From Paraphysomonas bandaiensis (lineage: Eukaryota > Chrysophyceae), in the NCBI GenBank assembly GCA_965644295.1, contig CBFFRP010000192.1, forward strand, positions 1-64,000: DNA of 64,000 bases, given 5' to 3'. The notes beneath the pieces are model-generated. The model was not told where the DNA came from and did no database searches. It worked only from the letters and a program-made list of their open reading frames with translations. The translations under genes were made by a program, and so were the position numbers. This document shows, in pieces, positions 9,656-24,600 of this stretch. The first letter of the stretch is position 1. Each line of letters opens with the position of its first letter.

Positions 9656-12600
9656 GGCAGTTTTCATCGAATCTACCGTGCTTAGCGCTTCCACCAACTG
9701 TGATCTTTCACTGCGCAATTCCTCTTGCGTCTCTCTGTTACTGGCCTCTAGTTCCATGATTCGCTTTACGAGATCCTACGGATACGAATGACGTAAGTTA
9801 CTGATACATCGTTACCATATATACATTACAGTACCTGCTTTTCGAAGCTAATTGGTACACCTGCCCTTTGAAGAAGAGTACTAAGCGCGCCCAGCACCTC
9901 ACTTTGGGATACAGGAGAGTAAGAATTAGCGACAACGCATGCTTCCTCACACTCCCCCAATGCGGCTCTATCTTCCGATGTGGTATCCCTGCGCAAGAGT
10001 TCCAGGTGTGTTTTCCCTCTTGAGTCAGGTTTCATATGAAGTGTATTCCTGATTGTCACAGCTGATGTCGATTGCAAAGCCTTATCTCGCGCAGGCCTGA
10101 ACGAATACACCTCAGATGACAAAAGCGGCACCACAGACGACCCAGTTCGAATCGATATCCTTCTGAGTCCAGCTTTTCCCTCTTCAGAGATAGCTACTAC
10201 CTTACCATAGCATAAGCTAATACCCGCTTCAACACGAGTAAGGGAAGTAGAAACAGGTCTCTCCTCGTGCTTGATATCGTAAGCGACTATTTCTCCTAGT
10301 CTATAACTACGATAGGGTTTCAATTCTATCAGATCGTAATCGACAGAGTTTACAGGTATACCAGGAGTTCCTCTATTGTGCTCACGAAGAGTGGCAACGT
10401 CGCCCGAAATGCGCAGATCCGCAAGGATTCGGACACACATGTCTGAAGACGGTGCAGACAATAACAACGACATAGATGCTGCAAGTGAAGGATCCAACCC
10501 GATGAGTCTGCAGAGCCCAATGCTGACTGCAACACTCATCGATATTGGAGGTGAAAGCATGGTTGAGCTAATCCATATCACTGGACCACCGATGCATTTG
10601 TCATCAACGTAACATATAGATTCCATGGAACCAACACCTATCGTGCTACTCACCGAGCCATGACTGACGCATACATTTATATCTGTGAGGAGACGTTTAG
10701 TGCACCTGATAATAAAGTTAACCATACACCTAAGAATATTGATTACAACCTTATATCTACACTGCAGATAAGCCTTTCGACACCCAGAGTGGTTTCTGGT
10801 GCCCAGGTGATTGATTTGCAAGTCTGAGCAGCAGCCACTCCGTTGACAGTACCGCCTTTACGGAGGCATATCGATTCTAGCCCTTCAATAAACTCTTTGC
10901 GCCTGATGGCCTGTGAAGAGTATTTCATCCAATAGAAATACCCAGAGAATATGAAATCTCACCGATGCAATCTCCTGTAGCTCGTCGTCACACTATAAAC
11001 ACATATTAATATCGTCAAGCTGGAAATGAATATCAAAACCTGTTCACAGCCATCTTGACATATCCAATTTTCTACAAGAGTTTCTACAACTACGGAGCTG
11101 GCCAAAAAATAACAAAACTATAAAAAAAGGGTTTCATGCAATCTGCATGACCAACCTAAGAAACGATATACCCAATTGAGTTGCAAGCGGCTTGCTGATG
11201 TACGGGTGAAGAATAAATAAATTCCCTGCGACTTCACCACCTTTTCCCAGCCGCTCTCTGAGCCATCCGTCGTCATTGTACTGTACAAGCATGGTGAAAA
11301 ACACAGTGATAAAAGGGAACATAAGCCTAAAAATACCAGAGATGATACAGCTGGCCTCAGTACTGAGTCTTCGTCCGGAAGGTAGAGCCCCATCAATTGC
11401 ATCTGTCTGTTGACAGAGGCATCATCTTCCGCTTCCCTCTCATTGGCGATCGCCTATAAACATTCCGATGAAATACCGTCACATTGAGTTTAAAGGTCTC
11501 GGTATTAAGACCTGAACAATTGCGATAACGGCCCGCAATTCATTTGGGTTCAGACCGTTCCCTCGACACTCGGACTCCAGTTCATATAAGAACTTGCAAT
11601 AGTCTGTAGGCGACGGTCTTTCTCGAACACCCAACTACAACGATGACAATTTATTAATCATAGCACCTGTCATATGACACAAAACCAAGCACACCATTTT
11701 TAAAAACTGTTCTTGTGTGCCAAAATAGCGCGGAACCTCATGCATAAAAGGACTCAAATCTTCTGATAGTCTGAAAAACAACCTTCCCGGCTTAATCAAT
11801 GTCTGTCCAACCGGAACAAGGTTGGCTGTCTTGAGAGCTTCCTTTACGCTAGGAGAAACTGATTTCCAATTGTCGAATAAATAGTGGAATATTCGTCCGA
11901 ATGATTCTCGCACTGGATACTGTGTTGTATTCCATCTGTCAAGTGCATCACCATAGGAAGTCAAGTTCCTGAGATGCCGCAGCACAATTTCTACGGACGG
12001 AACAGTTGTGATTCCAAGGGATGAAGAAAACGTCTTTATACGAGACGGTCAGGATGCCATCATAATAAAGATATTGTGATACCTGGGGTGGAGACAAATC
12101 CTCAGCAAGTATTGGGAGCACCGTGAAACCGAGAAATCCTTTACTCGCAGACAACGTCTGTTCAAATCTGCATACATCAGCCTTGTACACTACATGCCCC
12201 CCAGCTTCAACCCCGATGGGTATAGACACTGGAACAAACGATATTTTGCTCAATCTAGAGAACAATCAATAAAATGCAACTGAAACAAAGGAGAATAACC
12301 TTCTTGCCACATTGACATCAAAAAGGGTAGTCGCACGATTACTGTTTCGTAAATAACGCAAAAGTCGCTTCCCTCTCTCAATAGGCCCGCCGCACTGCAA
12401 ACCTATAGTTATTTCATTTCAGTTTTCTATGTGGAACGAACCATTGTAAATTCACTTTCATTTTGTCCGACACGCAAACTGTTCGCACTTTTTTCAATGT
12501 CGGTTGCTAACCTACATAGCTTTCAGTTCATATAGTCCAAACCGTACGAATAAACCTGATAAGAGCATCTTTATCTAGCTCAGATGACATGCCGAGATCA

Positions 12601-15600
12601 AGCATTACAACATGCCAGTGTGCAGTCCTACACGACTGAGTGAGCTGTCATCTATATAAATTTTATATGTGAAATATACCTCATCGATGGCGGAGCAAAG
12701 TATTCACTTTGGTGTGGCCCTGCCAATGCCATCAAGAGGTCGCTATTTGTCCAAGAGAATAGTTGATCTGGCCTCCTGTACACTTGGTAAGTATCGATTT
12801 CCTCTTCCACGAAAATGTGCTCATCAAATGCATTGTCACTGCCGTTATTCGGGAGAGCTCTCCACGATGGAACAAATGCTACATTTTTGAGAAGCTGCAA
12901 GAGTTCCGTATCTTCGCGATACTCATCCCACTGAGCTGCTAAACTACTCATAATCCGCAATCTATCCACCCCGTACATATGACCAAGCGAGGGGAGTGTG
13001 AATCTTCGAACTACAGCAGAAGGTGTGAGCTCATCTGCACCAATGATATAGTAGAGCTCTAGTAAATCTGAATCCGCAATAAGAACTACCGGACTATGGC
13101 CCTTCAAAGAATCATCTGTATTAATTGAGAAACCATCCCGCTTCATAGTGGAAGTCTCAGACAAACTCGCGAGTGCCGTTTCAGAATCGCACCAATACAC
13201 ACCATTGCAGTTAGCGACGGCTACAGAAGCCCCATCCCGAGACGTAAAGAGCGGCAGTATTTTCAAGTTCGCAATCTCCTCTTCAGACAGAGCCCGCTGT
13301 CTGTGCGCATTTAGTATTTCTAATAAAATATACTTCCGTTGGGTGACTGTGAGTGAATCAAAATCCAAAAGTGGTCCAGCATCAACTAAGTCATCTCTTT
13401 CGGAAAGACTAGGAGTCGACTGTGAAAGTGGCATTAACTCATGAATAGTTATGTGTTGGTCATGAAGGTAACTCAAACACGCAAGAATTTTATGCCCCAC
13501 ATGACACAATTCATGATTCCGCGTGTTTAGATGAACCCCAGAAGTTCTAATGACTGCAGGCAGCTCTTCGAATATTCCAACGTCAATAACAGGCATACGA
13601 AGTGTTTTCAAGGCTTCTCCTAAAATGCTGGATGAAAAGGTATCAAATGTTTCTTCGACAGCACCCATCGTGTCTTGAGTACCTACAGGTGGCTGTTCTA
13701 GACTGACCCCTTCTTGAGAAAATGTTTGTGGCGACTCTCCTCGCCCAACATTATCTGGGAAAAATTCCTGATCTGCAGGTACTCTTTGGGTAAAACTTCG
13801 GCATATAGAGAGCTCCTCCAGCATATCAGTCGTTGTATAGCGCTGTATCTTCTCAAAAATCGCTTTTCCATCTCTATGTATCAAAGACGTCAGCCTTCCT
13901 GCTTCTCGGCGCAAATTTTCTCTGTTCGCTTCTTGTTCACGAGTCGTTCCTCTTGTGCACAGAAGGAGTGGTGTGATCGTGGTGCAAATCAGTAGGCGTT
14001 TGCTTCCAGCAAGCACTGGTAAAAGAGGTAGGTTTTCAAGGACGAACAACTGTTGTCGATCACAGATTCCAAGAACATCTCGCCACAGTATATACAACAA
14101 CAAATCGGAAGGCTTGGATGAAGTCACACAGACATCTACTCCACGGCCTGAACGTCCACATGCCGAATCGACAGTGGAATTTCCGCAACTTGATAACACA
14201 GGTGACCAGTCTATCGCTCGACAACGGTGCCACGTCACGGGTAAAAAGTAAGTTGCGTTGTCCTAACCAATCAGTAACAACAACGCGAAGGGTGCTATAC
14301 AACCCTACCTTTATAAATTGAGTGGACATGTCTTTAATATGTAGAGTGTCTCTGAACATACTATTACCAGCAAGTATACCAATGTCTTCAACAACAAACG
14401 GGTGAACATACAAGCCGCGGAGTAGTGGGGCAATTTCATGCATTGCATGCGGAGCAATTATAGCTTGATCGCGGGGACTAGTTGGAAATCTTTGCGTCCG
14501 TTCATCTGCCATAATCAACAGAGGAACTCCAGCTATTTCTCTGTACATCCTCCGTCTAGCAAACTCGCCGTCACTGGGATTCCTGTCCATGTCCGACACA
14601 CAATAGCGAAGCAAGGGTAGAATGACCTGCATGGGAATCAAAACTGCTTAGAGTGTAGCAGGATCAACACAAATTTAAAACCTCAAATCTTCCATTTAAC
14701 CGACTGCAGTGTGTACGTGCATCACTTCTCAAAATATCGCGAAATTTTGACGGGGTCAGAGCATCCACTTGAACCCCTGCCAGCATGAAATCCTTCGTGA
14801 CCTGAAGCAAGGATGCTGTATTACACTTAATTATGTTGCACTGTTAGAAATTACCTGTACTGGAATATCTGCAAATGCCATGAATGATTGCAAATAAGAA
14901 TTAACCTATGCAACATATTTTATTTTAAGATATGTTAAATTTTATTGTAGTATTGACTCACAACGGCAGGAAAAGGACTCGTTGGGAATACCAAAGATTG
15001 CTGACATTCGAAGCCATTTCTTCCGAGAAAGAGCTCCTATTACATATTAGCACCTACTCGAACAAGAGTCATACAACAACCTTCGTCGCCAAAATGTTGA
15101 GGAGCTGGGTGCGGCATATATGGAAGGAAAGTTGAGGCTGAAGACGTGTGAGGTACGGCCAATAGCAATAGAAATATTTTAGCTCCCTCTGCCGACTAGG
15201 ATCCTTTGTAGCCAAACGTATAATATCATCTCGAATCTAGAATCCATTAGATCTCGCTTGCAACCTAGACAGAGAACTCACCTCCAAGAGGAAAGGGGCG
15301 AACATGCATTCCACACAAGATGTTAAAAGAGTCAAGTTCCATTGATTCAACTGATCTAATGGCATGATTTGAGTACAGGCGATTGATTCATGATTCCTTG
15401 TTCCCGGAAATGCACCCGAGTCAGGCAAACTTAATCCTCGCCTATCCATGTGCTATTCGAAAATTATACGCAAAACATGACGAGTATATCATTTACCATT
15501 ATAAAAGATCCTTCTATATGAAACGGCAGACCTGTTGGGTCACTTCCAACTTGTCCTCCACTGCAATAAACGTATCTGTTAAATATTCCCCAGTTACGTT

Positions 15601-18600
15601 CTCTGACATTCTTTTGTAAATAAGACGGCGCTGATATCGGTGCAGCAATTGAAACAAATGGCATGAGGCCCAGACGACGGTACGGGTCTCTCAAAGCTAA
15701 ACCACGACTTTTCTCTAAACCCTGTAAACAGTGGACTAACCACTCGACATTATGGTCATGCGTGCTTTGTTCGGACTGCTTAACCTCAGCTCGTGATATA
15801 CTTTCACCAGAACAACCCTCCAATACAGAGAACTGGTCACTGAAGAGAGGTGTTTCGATTTGCCCTAGCAATCCATGTTTGTGATTTACAATCGCACGAT
15901 ATGAAGACTCTGCCAATGGGCTTTGTTGCTTGAAAAACGAAGTTAGAATATTCCCAGACTTTTTCCACGATCTATCACTGATAGTTTTCTTTCTGATATA
16001 ATGAACCTGGGAACCATTGACAAGATTCAAGGCATAGGATTCTCGACAAGGAAAACGATCAGAGGGTGTGAAGGCCGAGTTATTATCATATATAGAACTG
16101 TCTTCAAGCCAATGCTGAATCGTGCATGTAAGAAGTGACACACCAAACAGTAAAGAACCCTCAAAACGCCCCACACAATCCCGCAAACAAATCTTGACCT
16201 CCTCTTGAGAAAGTATGTAACTTGAAATAGGTGATGGTGACCGCCGCAACGACATCCTTATCAGAGTACCTGGAATGCTTCCACTATCCTGCAGTGATCC
16301 CGAATATATTCCATTAAAAGAGAGTGATAGCAATGGCGAAAATTGGTCAGGAAACTGTGATAAGACACTTTGGTTATCTTTTCCAACTAGTGAATACTGT
16401 TGTGCCCGAGAATGCAGTCGCCCACTGTCGGATGTCCCCAGCTTGTCGAACTTGGCGTCCATTTCATTGCAAGGTCCCATGAGGTACTGTCCACATGGAT
16501 CAAAAACGAAGAACTGTTTTCCACTCAAAACTTGAAGGCAGTCCGTAACCACAAATGCAGAGTTCAACCTTTTCCCGACATGACTATACTTTGCATCAAC
16601 ATCCTCAAGACTTGTGTTGTCACTGTTGCTCCTTGCGACTGTCACTGTAGAAGGTAGCTTGTGCAAGACAGCAGGAGACATTAGAATCTGTGTCAACTCC
16701 TCGCCGCCCAAAACAACCCCTTCCATAAATATAGATATTGCTTGCCCTTGAGCATCAGCAAGCCCCGGATGAATAAGAGACTCGCACGGGTGGGTGCGCT
16801 CATCATAAATCACATGCACAGCTGAAGCACCCAGATAATCGGCCAATCCAACCAAATCACCCAGAGAGTCATGCAAGCGATCGTTTCCCACAACTTCACG
16901 CACAGCAACGGCACTTGGACAAACCATATCATTACCAGAGAATAACTGCTCGCGAAGCGATTTAGCTCCTAGCAGCAGAGCAGCTTCGACGTCGACAAAT
17001 TTGTGTATGAACCTCACGCCTCCACCTCCCCTGTTAGAAAGTTGCGTCGAAATCCATGGGGCATCGTCGAATGATAATGCTTTCGCAGAGCACATAATAC
17101 TCTGCCTATCTGGTAAAAATATTTCACCCATTTCATATCGGACCTGTTTCAGTCGGTGCGCCTCATCATACTGTTGTGATATCGCAACAGCTGCATTTTC
17201 ATCACCTGCTTCGTTGGTGCACCCAGTTTCGAAAACTTCTTCTCTCTCATCGATGTTATCGTATTGTGAGGTTGAAATTAGTCTATCGCCGCTTCGACCT
17301 CCCTGCATCAGCCTGGCAGTTATCTTTATTATTCCCAGGCACATATCAAGTTTCTCCGGTGGAAGAGGTCGATTCCTATATGTCGAATGAAGATCTCTAA
17401 GCAGAGCCGAAAGGTCACTTGGACCAAAAGCTTCTTTTACCCCTAGCTTCAATAAGAGTAGCCGATAGGACAACAACTCTCCCTTGACAACGTAGAGAAA
17501 TGGCTCAGTATTGATACTAGACAATGGTTCAAATGCTACCCTGTTGGACTCTACGAATTCTCCACCCACCCAAATAGCAGCTTTCATACGTAGTGATCGG
17601 CACCATATCTCAACCTCCACCTCACTCTCATTTTCCATTGCCACCGCCAGTGCAGCATACATCCGTGGAACAACTGTGTAACACACTTTCGTAAGACTGT
17701 CCATATAATTTCTTTGTATCGCCGATGTAGATTCCAGGGAAGCGGCAACACTCATATTCAAGAGTGCTAGAAGCTGTTGTGTGACAGATCTACCAGAAAT
17801 TGCCTTGTCCCACCCTAGCACAGAACGGAGCCGTTGACTCTTAACATCTACATTTGACAGACGACATGATGATGAGCACATCCAAATATTCTCTTGAGAA
17901 CAACACTGGGATGGCTTGGCTATCTCAGAAGAGTGTATCGCTTGCGGCCACGGTGGTATACAACCATTCAAACGTGCGACTGAAGGAGGACTAACATACA
18001 CAGGCATCCACGATAAGTCCCGCAGAGTAGCACACCAGGCCGATAACTCTGAGGACTCGTGTTCACCTTCACTTCCGCTTTCAAAATCAACAATTAGTTC
18101 ATCGATATTCATGTCCAAGTACCGGACAAGATTGACAGCCCGCTGAATTGTGTCACTAATTTTCACGCGCACATCAGAATTATGTTCATTAAGTTCAAGT
18201 CCACTCTTACTGGTTTCAAATTCAGAATGAATGGCTTCCGCAGCCCGCAAAATGCCACTTGAGCTCAACGATGTACCCAGCCCTAACAATCGAAGTGCAG
18301 CCAACAGTGCACTATCTGATTGATAAAGGGCCTGGTCAGGGAAGGCGCTTTGTGGCAAAAGAGATGATAAATACGGAGCGTGTGGGTCGAATAAGCTATC
18401 TGGTCTGCATGGCGTCCCTCCAGCACTTTTGATAAATGGGACTGTACGCAGCTGGTGTATAACTCCAGGATTATCTTTCTCCAGCATCGCAAGCGATCGA
18501 AGTAACTCTATAGATAGGGAACTTATCAGTTCGTCCGAGTACATTCCCGCTTCGATACGTGGAATAACAAAATTCGAATAAAAACTCCCCCCAGAAGGTT

Positions 18601-21600
18601 CAACAAGACCAAGCATTGAATAAAGTGATCTGTCCCGATGATCCCGAATACGCACAAACCTATTATCCAAAAGAGACTCATTGTTCACACTCCGAGGTGG
18701 GATTTGGAGAGCAGGTGTACTATCACTATCAGACAAAAGCGGCGCATAGCTAGTAGCTGAAGAAATATACTCTGGCAAATATCTTTCATATACTGGAAGT
18801 GCACAGAGGACACGGCATTCTGCAGCAGATACTGATTCTAGTTTCGCCAGTATGTTATCAAGAATGAGAATTCTAACAGCATCTCTTGTTTTAACATTCC
18901 ATTTTTCCGACACAGATGCAATGCGCTTCTCAACAGAGCAGAGTGCACTCAATAGCCCGCGTGGAGATGGGTCACATAAAATACTGGTGACCTCTTGCGA
19001 GTATGCAGAGTTCCCTAATACTGAATAATATCAAGTTACAATAATCATTTAGACTAAACCAAACTCACTCATTGGATCAAAAATATATAAACCTAAGTCA
19101 TACAAAGCGACAAGAGAATCATCCGAACAAATGCTGTCCTTCAACGCCATATGCAATATTGGGGTTGACTGATATATTTTAGACAAGTAAGATCCCTCTA
19201 TTAAAACATAAATCGTGATTAGAATATGGTTCCATGAATGTACTATTAAGGAAACCTGGCTTATTGGGAGGCTGAATAACAGGAACTATTGGAAATATGT
19301 CTTCAAATAAACTCAAACATTCTCTCTCGATGATATATCCCCACAAGGCTTGTAACCACTCCACAGATACAAGTTCCTTTTGCTGACCATCATTGCATGC
19401 TGAATTCTCGTGCGCGACAAGTCTATTCACTATTGTGACGTCTTCGGAAAACCAGAAGCTATAATCAGCATATTACACACACATCGCTCAGAGTTCAATA
19501 GAAAAACCTCGGAACAATTTGTCGAAGTAATTTCAACGTATCCAGAGGTGTTAACTCACGAATATTGCACTCCTCCCCAAAGTTAGAGCTTCTAATTACA
19601 TTGTAAGTATGTGTGCCAACCACTCTCTCGCTGGCAACAATATACTACATAGAGATGAATGTGATAAGCGCGAGAAAATCAACACCAAAACACCTGTCCC
19701 ACACTTTTCAAAAGCTTCCTCTCTGCATCTGTCGCGATGAACAGCGGGAAATCTGTTGAGTTTCCCACAGTTCCAAGTTCTCCTAATTTCTCCATTGGAA
19801 CAATAGATAATCCATGCAATGCAGAATACGATGTCGGCGGCATATCCCTCATCGAATAATCCAGCAAAAAAGATGCATTCTTTTCTCTCTCGTGATCAGA
19901 GAGCGATTTGTCATCAAGTGCAGGGTGACCCATCGGAGGCCTTGTCATCATATGTGCCCGAACAAAACTAGGAGTTATGGCTCCAGCAACACATCTCGAA
20001 TCCAATAGAGTACTTATATTAAAATATCAAACAAATAAACACAAACGATGTACATCTACCTGTAAACCTGAGGCGGTACAACAGCGACACTAACGTTCTC
20101 AGCAATTAAAAGTTTTTCAAGCATATGTACATCGTCTGCTCCATAGCTCCAATTTCCATCATTTAGTGGAGACTGGTAATCATTGTTTCTATGGTCTCGC
20201 AGTAACAGAGCAGATCCAACAGAAATGTACATGCCTCCATTGCAATTACACCACAGTAACTTCATTGCACACATCAATATGTATACCAGCATAAAATAGG
20301 CTCATCATACCTTGGCGTCACGAATAAGAGGGAGTACTGCAGCACTGACAGCGTCCCAAGGACTTGGAGGAGGTGGACAAGGCAGGAGAGATAGAATTGA
20401 GGAATAGCTCTGGTCAATAGAGTGGAATTCATTCTGGATGAGGGGGGAGCTTGTTGATGGAATATGTCCATTGATCTCTGCTGCCAGCTTTTGGAGAAGC
20501 ATTGCGTAGAGAGGTGCAATGATATCTTCCATCAATCGGGTATTCCAATGCCCCCGCAATTTACTTTCACCAGTTGTATCATCTCCGCGCCATATATCTC
20601 TTCTATTAGAGCTCAACTCGAAATAGGCATTTATATGTACTGGAAGGTTAGTACGAATAGGAAGCGGCAAAAAACAAAATGCAAGCCCGTCTATAAACGG
20701 AAAGTTCAAAGAAGTTGAAGGTGTGAAACTGTCTGATACGCAGGCTGCAACTGCGCCCATCTAATGAATAAATATTACAAATTGCATACATAAATAATTA
20801 CGATACCGGCACAAGTTTAAGGTGTCTCGTCCTCGGGTCACAGGCCAAGGCCTTAGCCCCGCCCCCGCGTAACCCAGATGCAACAAAGTATTCCACGGAA
20901 GAGTGAATAAAACCATCATCCTGCTTCACGTCATCTGATTTAACGAATGCATGTCCATTGACAAGAACATCAATAGATACATGCACTCTGTAAGTGATAC
21001 TCGGCAGTTTACTATCTGGAGTGGATGACAACAGTGTGTAAAAGGCATCTCTTGTTGGTGGTACATCAGAAGAGCCCGACAAGTTCGCTTCTTTACTGAA
21101 TTTTTTCTCAAAATATCGTAGTAAAGACTGATCGTTGTATGCTGTTATGTTAGACATCGAAGACAGAGCTCTCTGGCATAAAACAGGAGATGCGCTACCT
21201 TCCTTAAGGCGATACACTTCAATAGATGTCACTGACCGCAAAAATATCAAATGATGAGCCAATTGTGCAGTCAGCTGATCGAGTAGCTGGTTAGCATCTG
21301 CAACAGAATACGAACGCTTGCTAATTTCACTTTTTCTAGCCAGTTCAGGCGTTCTTAACGGGAAACGAAACAATGTTCCAGGGTATGGGTCCTCAAAATT
21401 ACATCCAAAAAACTCATATGGCTTGAATTGATCTGGAAATGTATTCCTCAACGAATTGGAACAGAACTTCATCCTCAGTCCAGGTTGCGCTGCAGTTGTA
21501 CCCGGAATAAAAGTAGTGTGAGGGTCAAATACAACTAGATACTCTCCTGAAACAAAAGATGGTGTATCAGTCAAATGATACACACTGTTGAAGCCTAGTC

Positions 21601-24600
21601 CAAATCTTCCAGTTGCAGATAGTTTTTCTAATTTAGACCCTTGCCCTATACGAGCAAGACTTCGAAAGTCAGACTCTGAGAAACGAGAGTCATTAGATAC
21701 CAGCAGTGACGGGCCTTGCAAGGGCGCCACACTGGCATCCATAAGAGACTCGGTAGGATATGAATTCTCGTCAACCATAATTCGAACAACAGAAGCACCA
21801 GCATCATCAGCGTTCTGGATAAGTTCAGATAGTATCGGGTTGCCATCTGTCGATGTAAATACTAAATTATATGGTATAGTCTGGAATATAACTCACCTGG
21901 GTACATATCCAAGATAGTACGAAGTCTTCCAGTGAGAGACTCCGCCTGTCCAAATGCTTCAATGTGTGCATCTGCGTCATTAAAAAACGACTCCACACTC
22001 CGATCAACAAGCATGAGCCGCATCGATTTCACACCTACGCGCTGTGCAACTTTAGTCGATATGTGAGAGTGGCACAATCGTAATCCCGATCGTGCTGAGG
22101 CGTATTCAGCACCGTTCAGCCATGGAACGTCATCACAAACCAGTGTTGTAGCAACAGCAAACTTCCCCATGTGGTCTGGGACGTATATTGTATGATCAAG
22201 TGGGCGAAAACTATAGCTACTACGATCGCCACCACCCTCGGCGCTCAGCATTGTTACCAACGATACGGCAAGGTCGATTTCATAATCATGCAATGCTGCT
22301 ACAGTAGAGTTGACATCTTCCGTTGCACCTGACTCCACCGCCATCTGACGGAGAACCGCAACATAATCGCGAGCGTAAAATGTATCCTTGACATTAAATA
22401 AATCTAGCAACTTCCTATACACAGCTAGATCCTGAGGAATTACATATAAATACGGCACTAGACTAAGCGCGGAAGAGTATGCTACGCGATTAGGATGTAC
22501 AAAAGTGTCCCCAACCCATATCCATGGGTGGGCACTCAGAATAGAAACAACAGTATTTAATTCATCTGGAGCACAGCTGTTAAGTCGTTGATAAAGTAGA
22601 GGTATAAGTGCTGTTATTGTCTCCCGAGCATTTTGAAGAGACTCTTCAGACTTTCCAACATCACTACCTGAAGAATCAGAACAATCAACTTTTTGAATAT
22701 ACTTCACCGCCAGCTCCTTCAACTGTTCAGCTATGACACTGATAGGCAGAGGGTCGCCCCACTTCAATGCTCGTACAAGAGAGTCGGAGTAAATGGGATG
22801 AGTCGTGAGACAGAGCGAGGCAGAACACAGCCACGCGTCATTAGAAGGGCGACATAAACGAGGCGGTGCCACATCCACTGAAGTGAGAATCTGACACCAA
22901 GGGATAAATTCATGTGGTGGTTGCTGGCATATTGGTACCCAAGCAATATCAATTAGCTGGTTAATATTAGCTGCTACCGAGGAGGTGTCAGTGGTTTGCT
23001 TTTCAGATCCAAAAAGCCCTCGAAGACTAAAAATCGACGATCGGCGATTTTCAGATTTCTTTTCCTCGCCCATTAAACGACTAATATTTTTCGTCAAATA
23101 TTGCAGAAAACAGGCTCCTCTCTTCTGCCTCTCCGACAGTTGTAAAGAAACGTCTTCGGTATTCACACATCTGTCGGCTACGTCCACATGTTGTGGCATA
23201 CTTTCGATCGATCTTGCACATGCTAACACTCCTGTCCAATCCAGAGAAGATTGAAGCCCTGCAATGCGGAGATGGGCCAGAACATCCTCCCTTTGAAACT
23301 CAGGGCACGGAAAAAATGATGCATCGAGCAGTGCAGTAAGCTCGTCATCGTCGGGGTCAAACAAATCTGATGGTCGATGGAGCGTTCGAGTTCCCATCTC
23401 GTTTGCGTCAGAAGCGTCGTTTCCTATGCTGCCATTGGGAATGTATTTCGCATTCTTTAGTAGCGTACAAAAACCCCGGTCCTCCTCCATTAGACTCACT
23501 ACTTCCTGTACCATTTCAAAAATATCATGTTCAACGGCTATAGGTTCACTTCTATGAAGGGATTCGACACGAGGCAAAAACTCCGTAGCAAAATACTTAC
23601 TGCGGTTAATTACTTCAACACCAAGCAAAGATAGGAGCTCAAGCTCCTGAGATGTGTCATAATGAAGGAAATTTTCAGGAAGCAATACTGGCGACAACCT
23701 GGCCATATTTTTCAACGCCACATACTGAACTCTTCTCGAGGAAAGCTGAGAAAGATCAATATACTGGGAGTTGTGACACAGAGTATATATAGGAAGGCTA
23801 CGAACAATTTGAGCTTCCTTGCCTGTAAAAATGTTAGAATAAAGCTCAAGTACGTAGTACATCACCTGAGAGAGCGCTCACAGGCTCACTACGTGCAATA
23901 AACAGAAACAAACTCTTTCTCTGATCTGGAGATAGCGATTCAAATATAGTAGCGGAGTTACCACTTTCTTGGGTATCCACAAGAGCAGTGACATTTTGAC
24001 GTTGCAGTGAGTCGAGGACACATAGTACACCGCTCCGAGAAGAGGAGTACACATATTCCCAAAGTACTGAAGGCACGGAAGAAAATGACGAAATCATTGA
24101 TTCATCGACAATATGTCCCCCAAGAGCGTCGAGTGCATCCACAACTAATTCAGGTAGATCAATGTCTGATCTTTGCTTCACGATCATGTTGGACAGACGA
24201 GAAAGTGGAAGTAATATTCCTTGGCGGGTAGGAACTATTGCAGCACCCTCTACGACTGCAGTCACTATGTCTGGATGGAGTGATACATATGACCAAAAGT
24301 CTTTTAGGAAGTCTACAAGACCAGCGGCGGCATCACCAAGCGACAGAAGTTGCACCGGAAGCCCCTCGAAACACTCCAACGGCATAATTCGGCGAAGTAT
24401 ATCAGGAACAACGGAAGGAGAGAAACGCAATACGTTTGACATTACTTCCATTTCTTTATTCGTCAGGAACTCAACCTCAGATGCACCTATAATTGACGTA
24501 TTTACAAGAATACTCGCTGCGGCACTAAAAACTATTCTGGCATCATCGTCACATACTATGTATACTGTACTGGAGGGGTCAGTGATGATGTCATCCGTAG

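Noticed and set aside
12430-12680. Frameshift in the sacsin-like gene
   Set aside because: At first the frame seemed lost after exon 20, but exons 12627-12556 and 12511-12442 with GT-AG borders restore it in phase.
12669-14251. Several 70-98 codon plus-strand frames
   Set aside because: Antisense of exon 20 of the sacsin-like gene.
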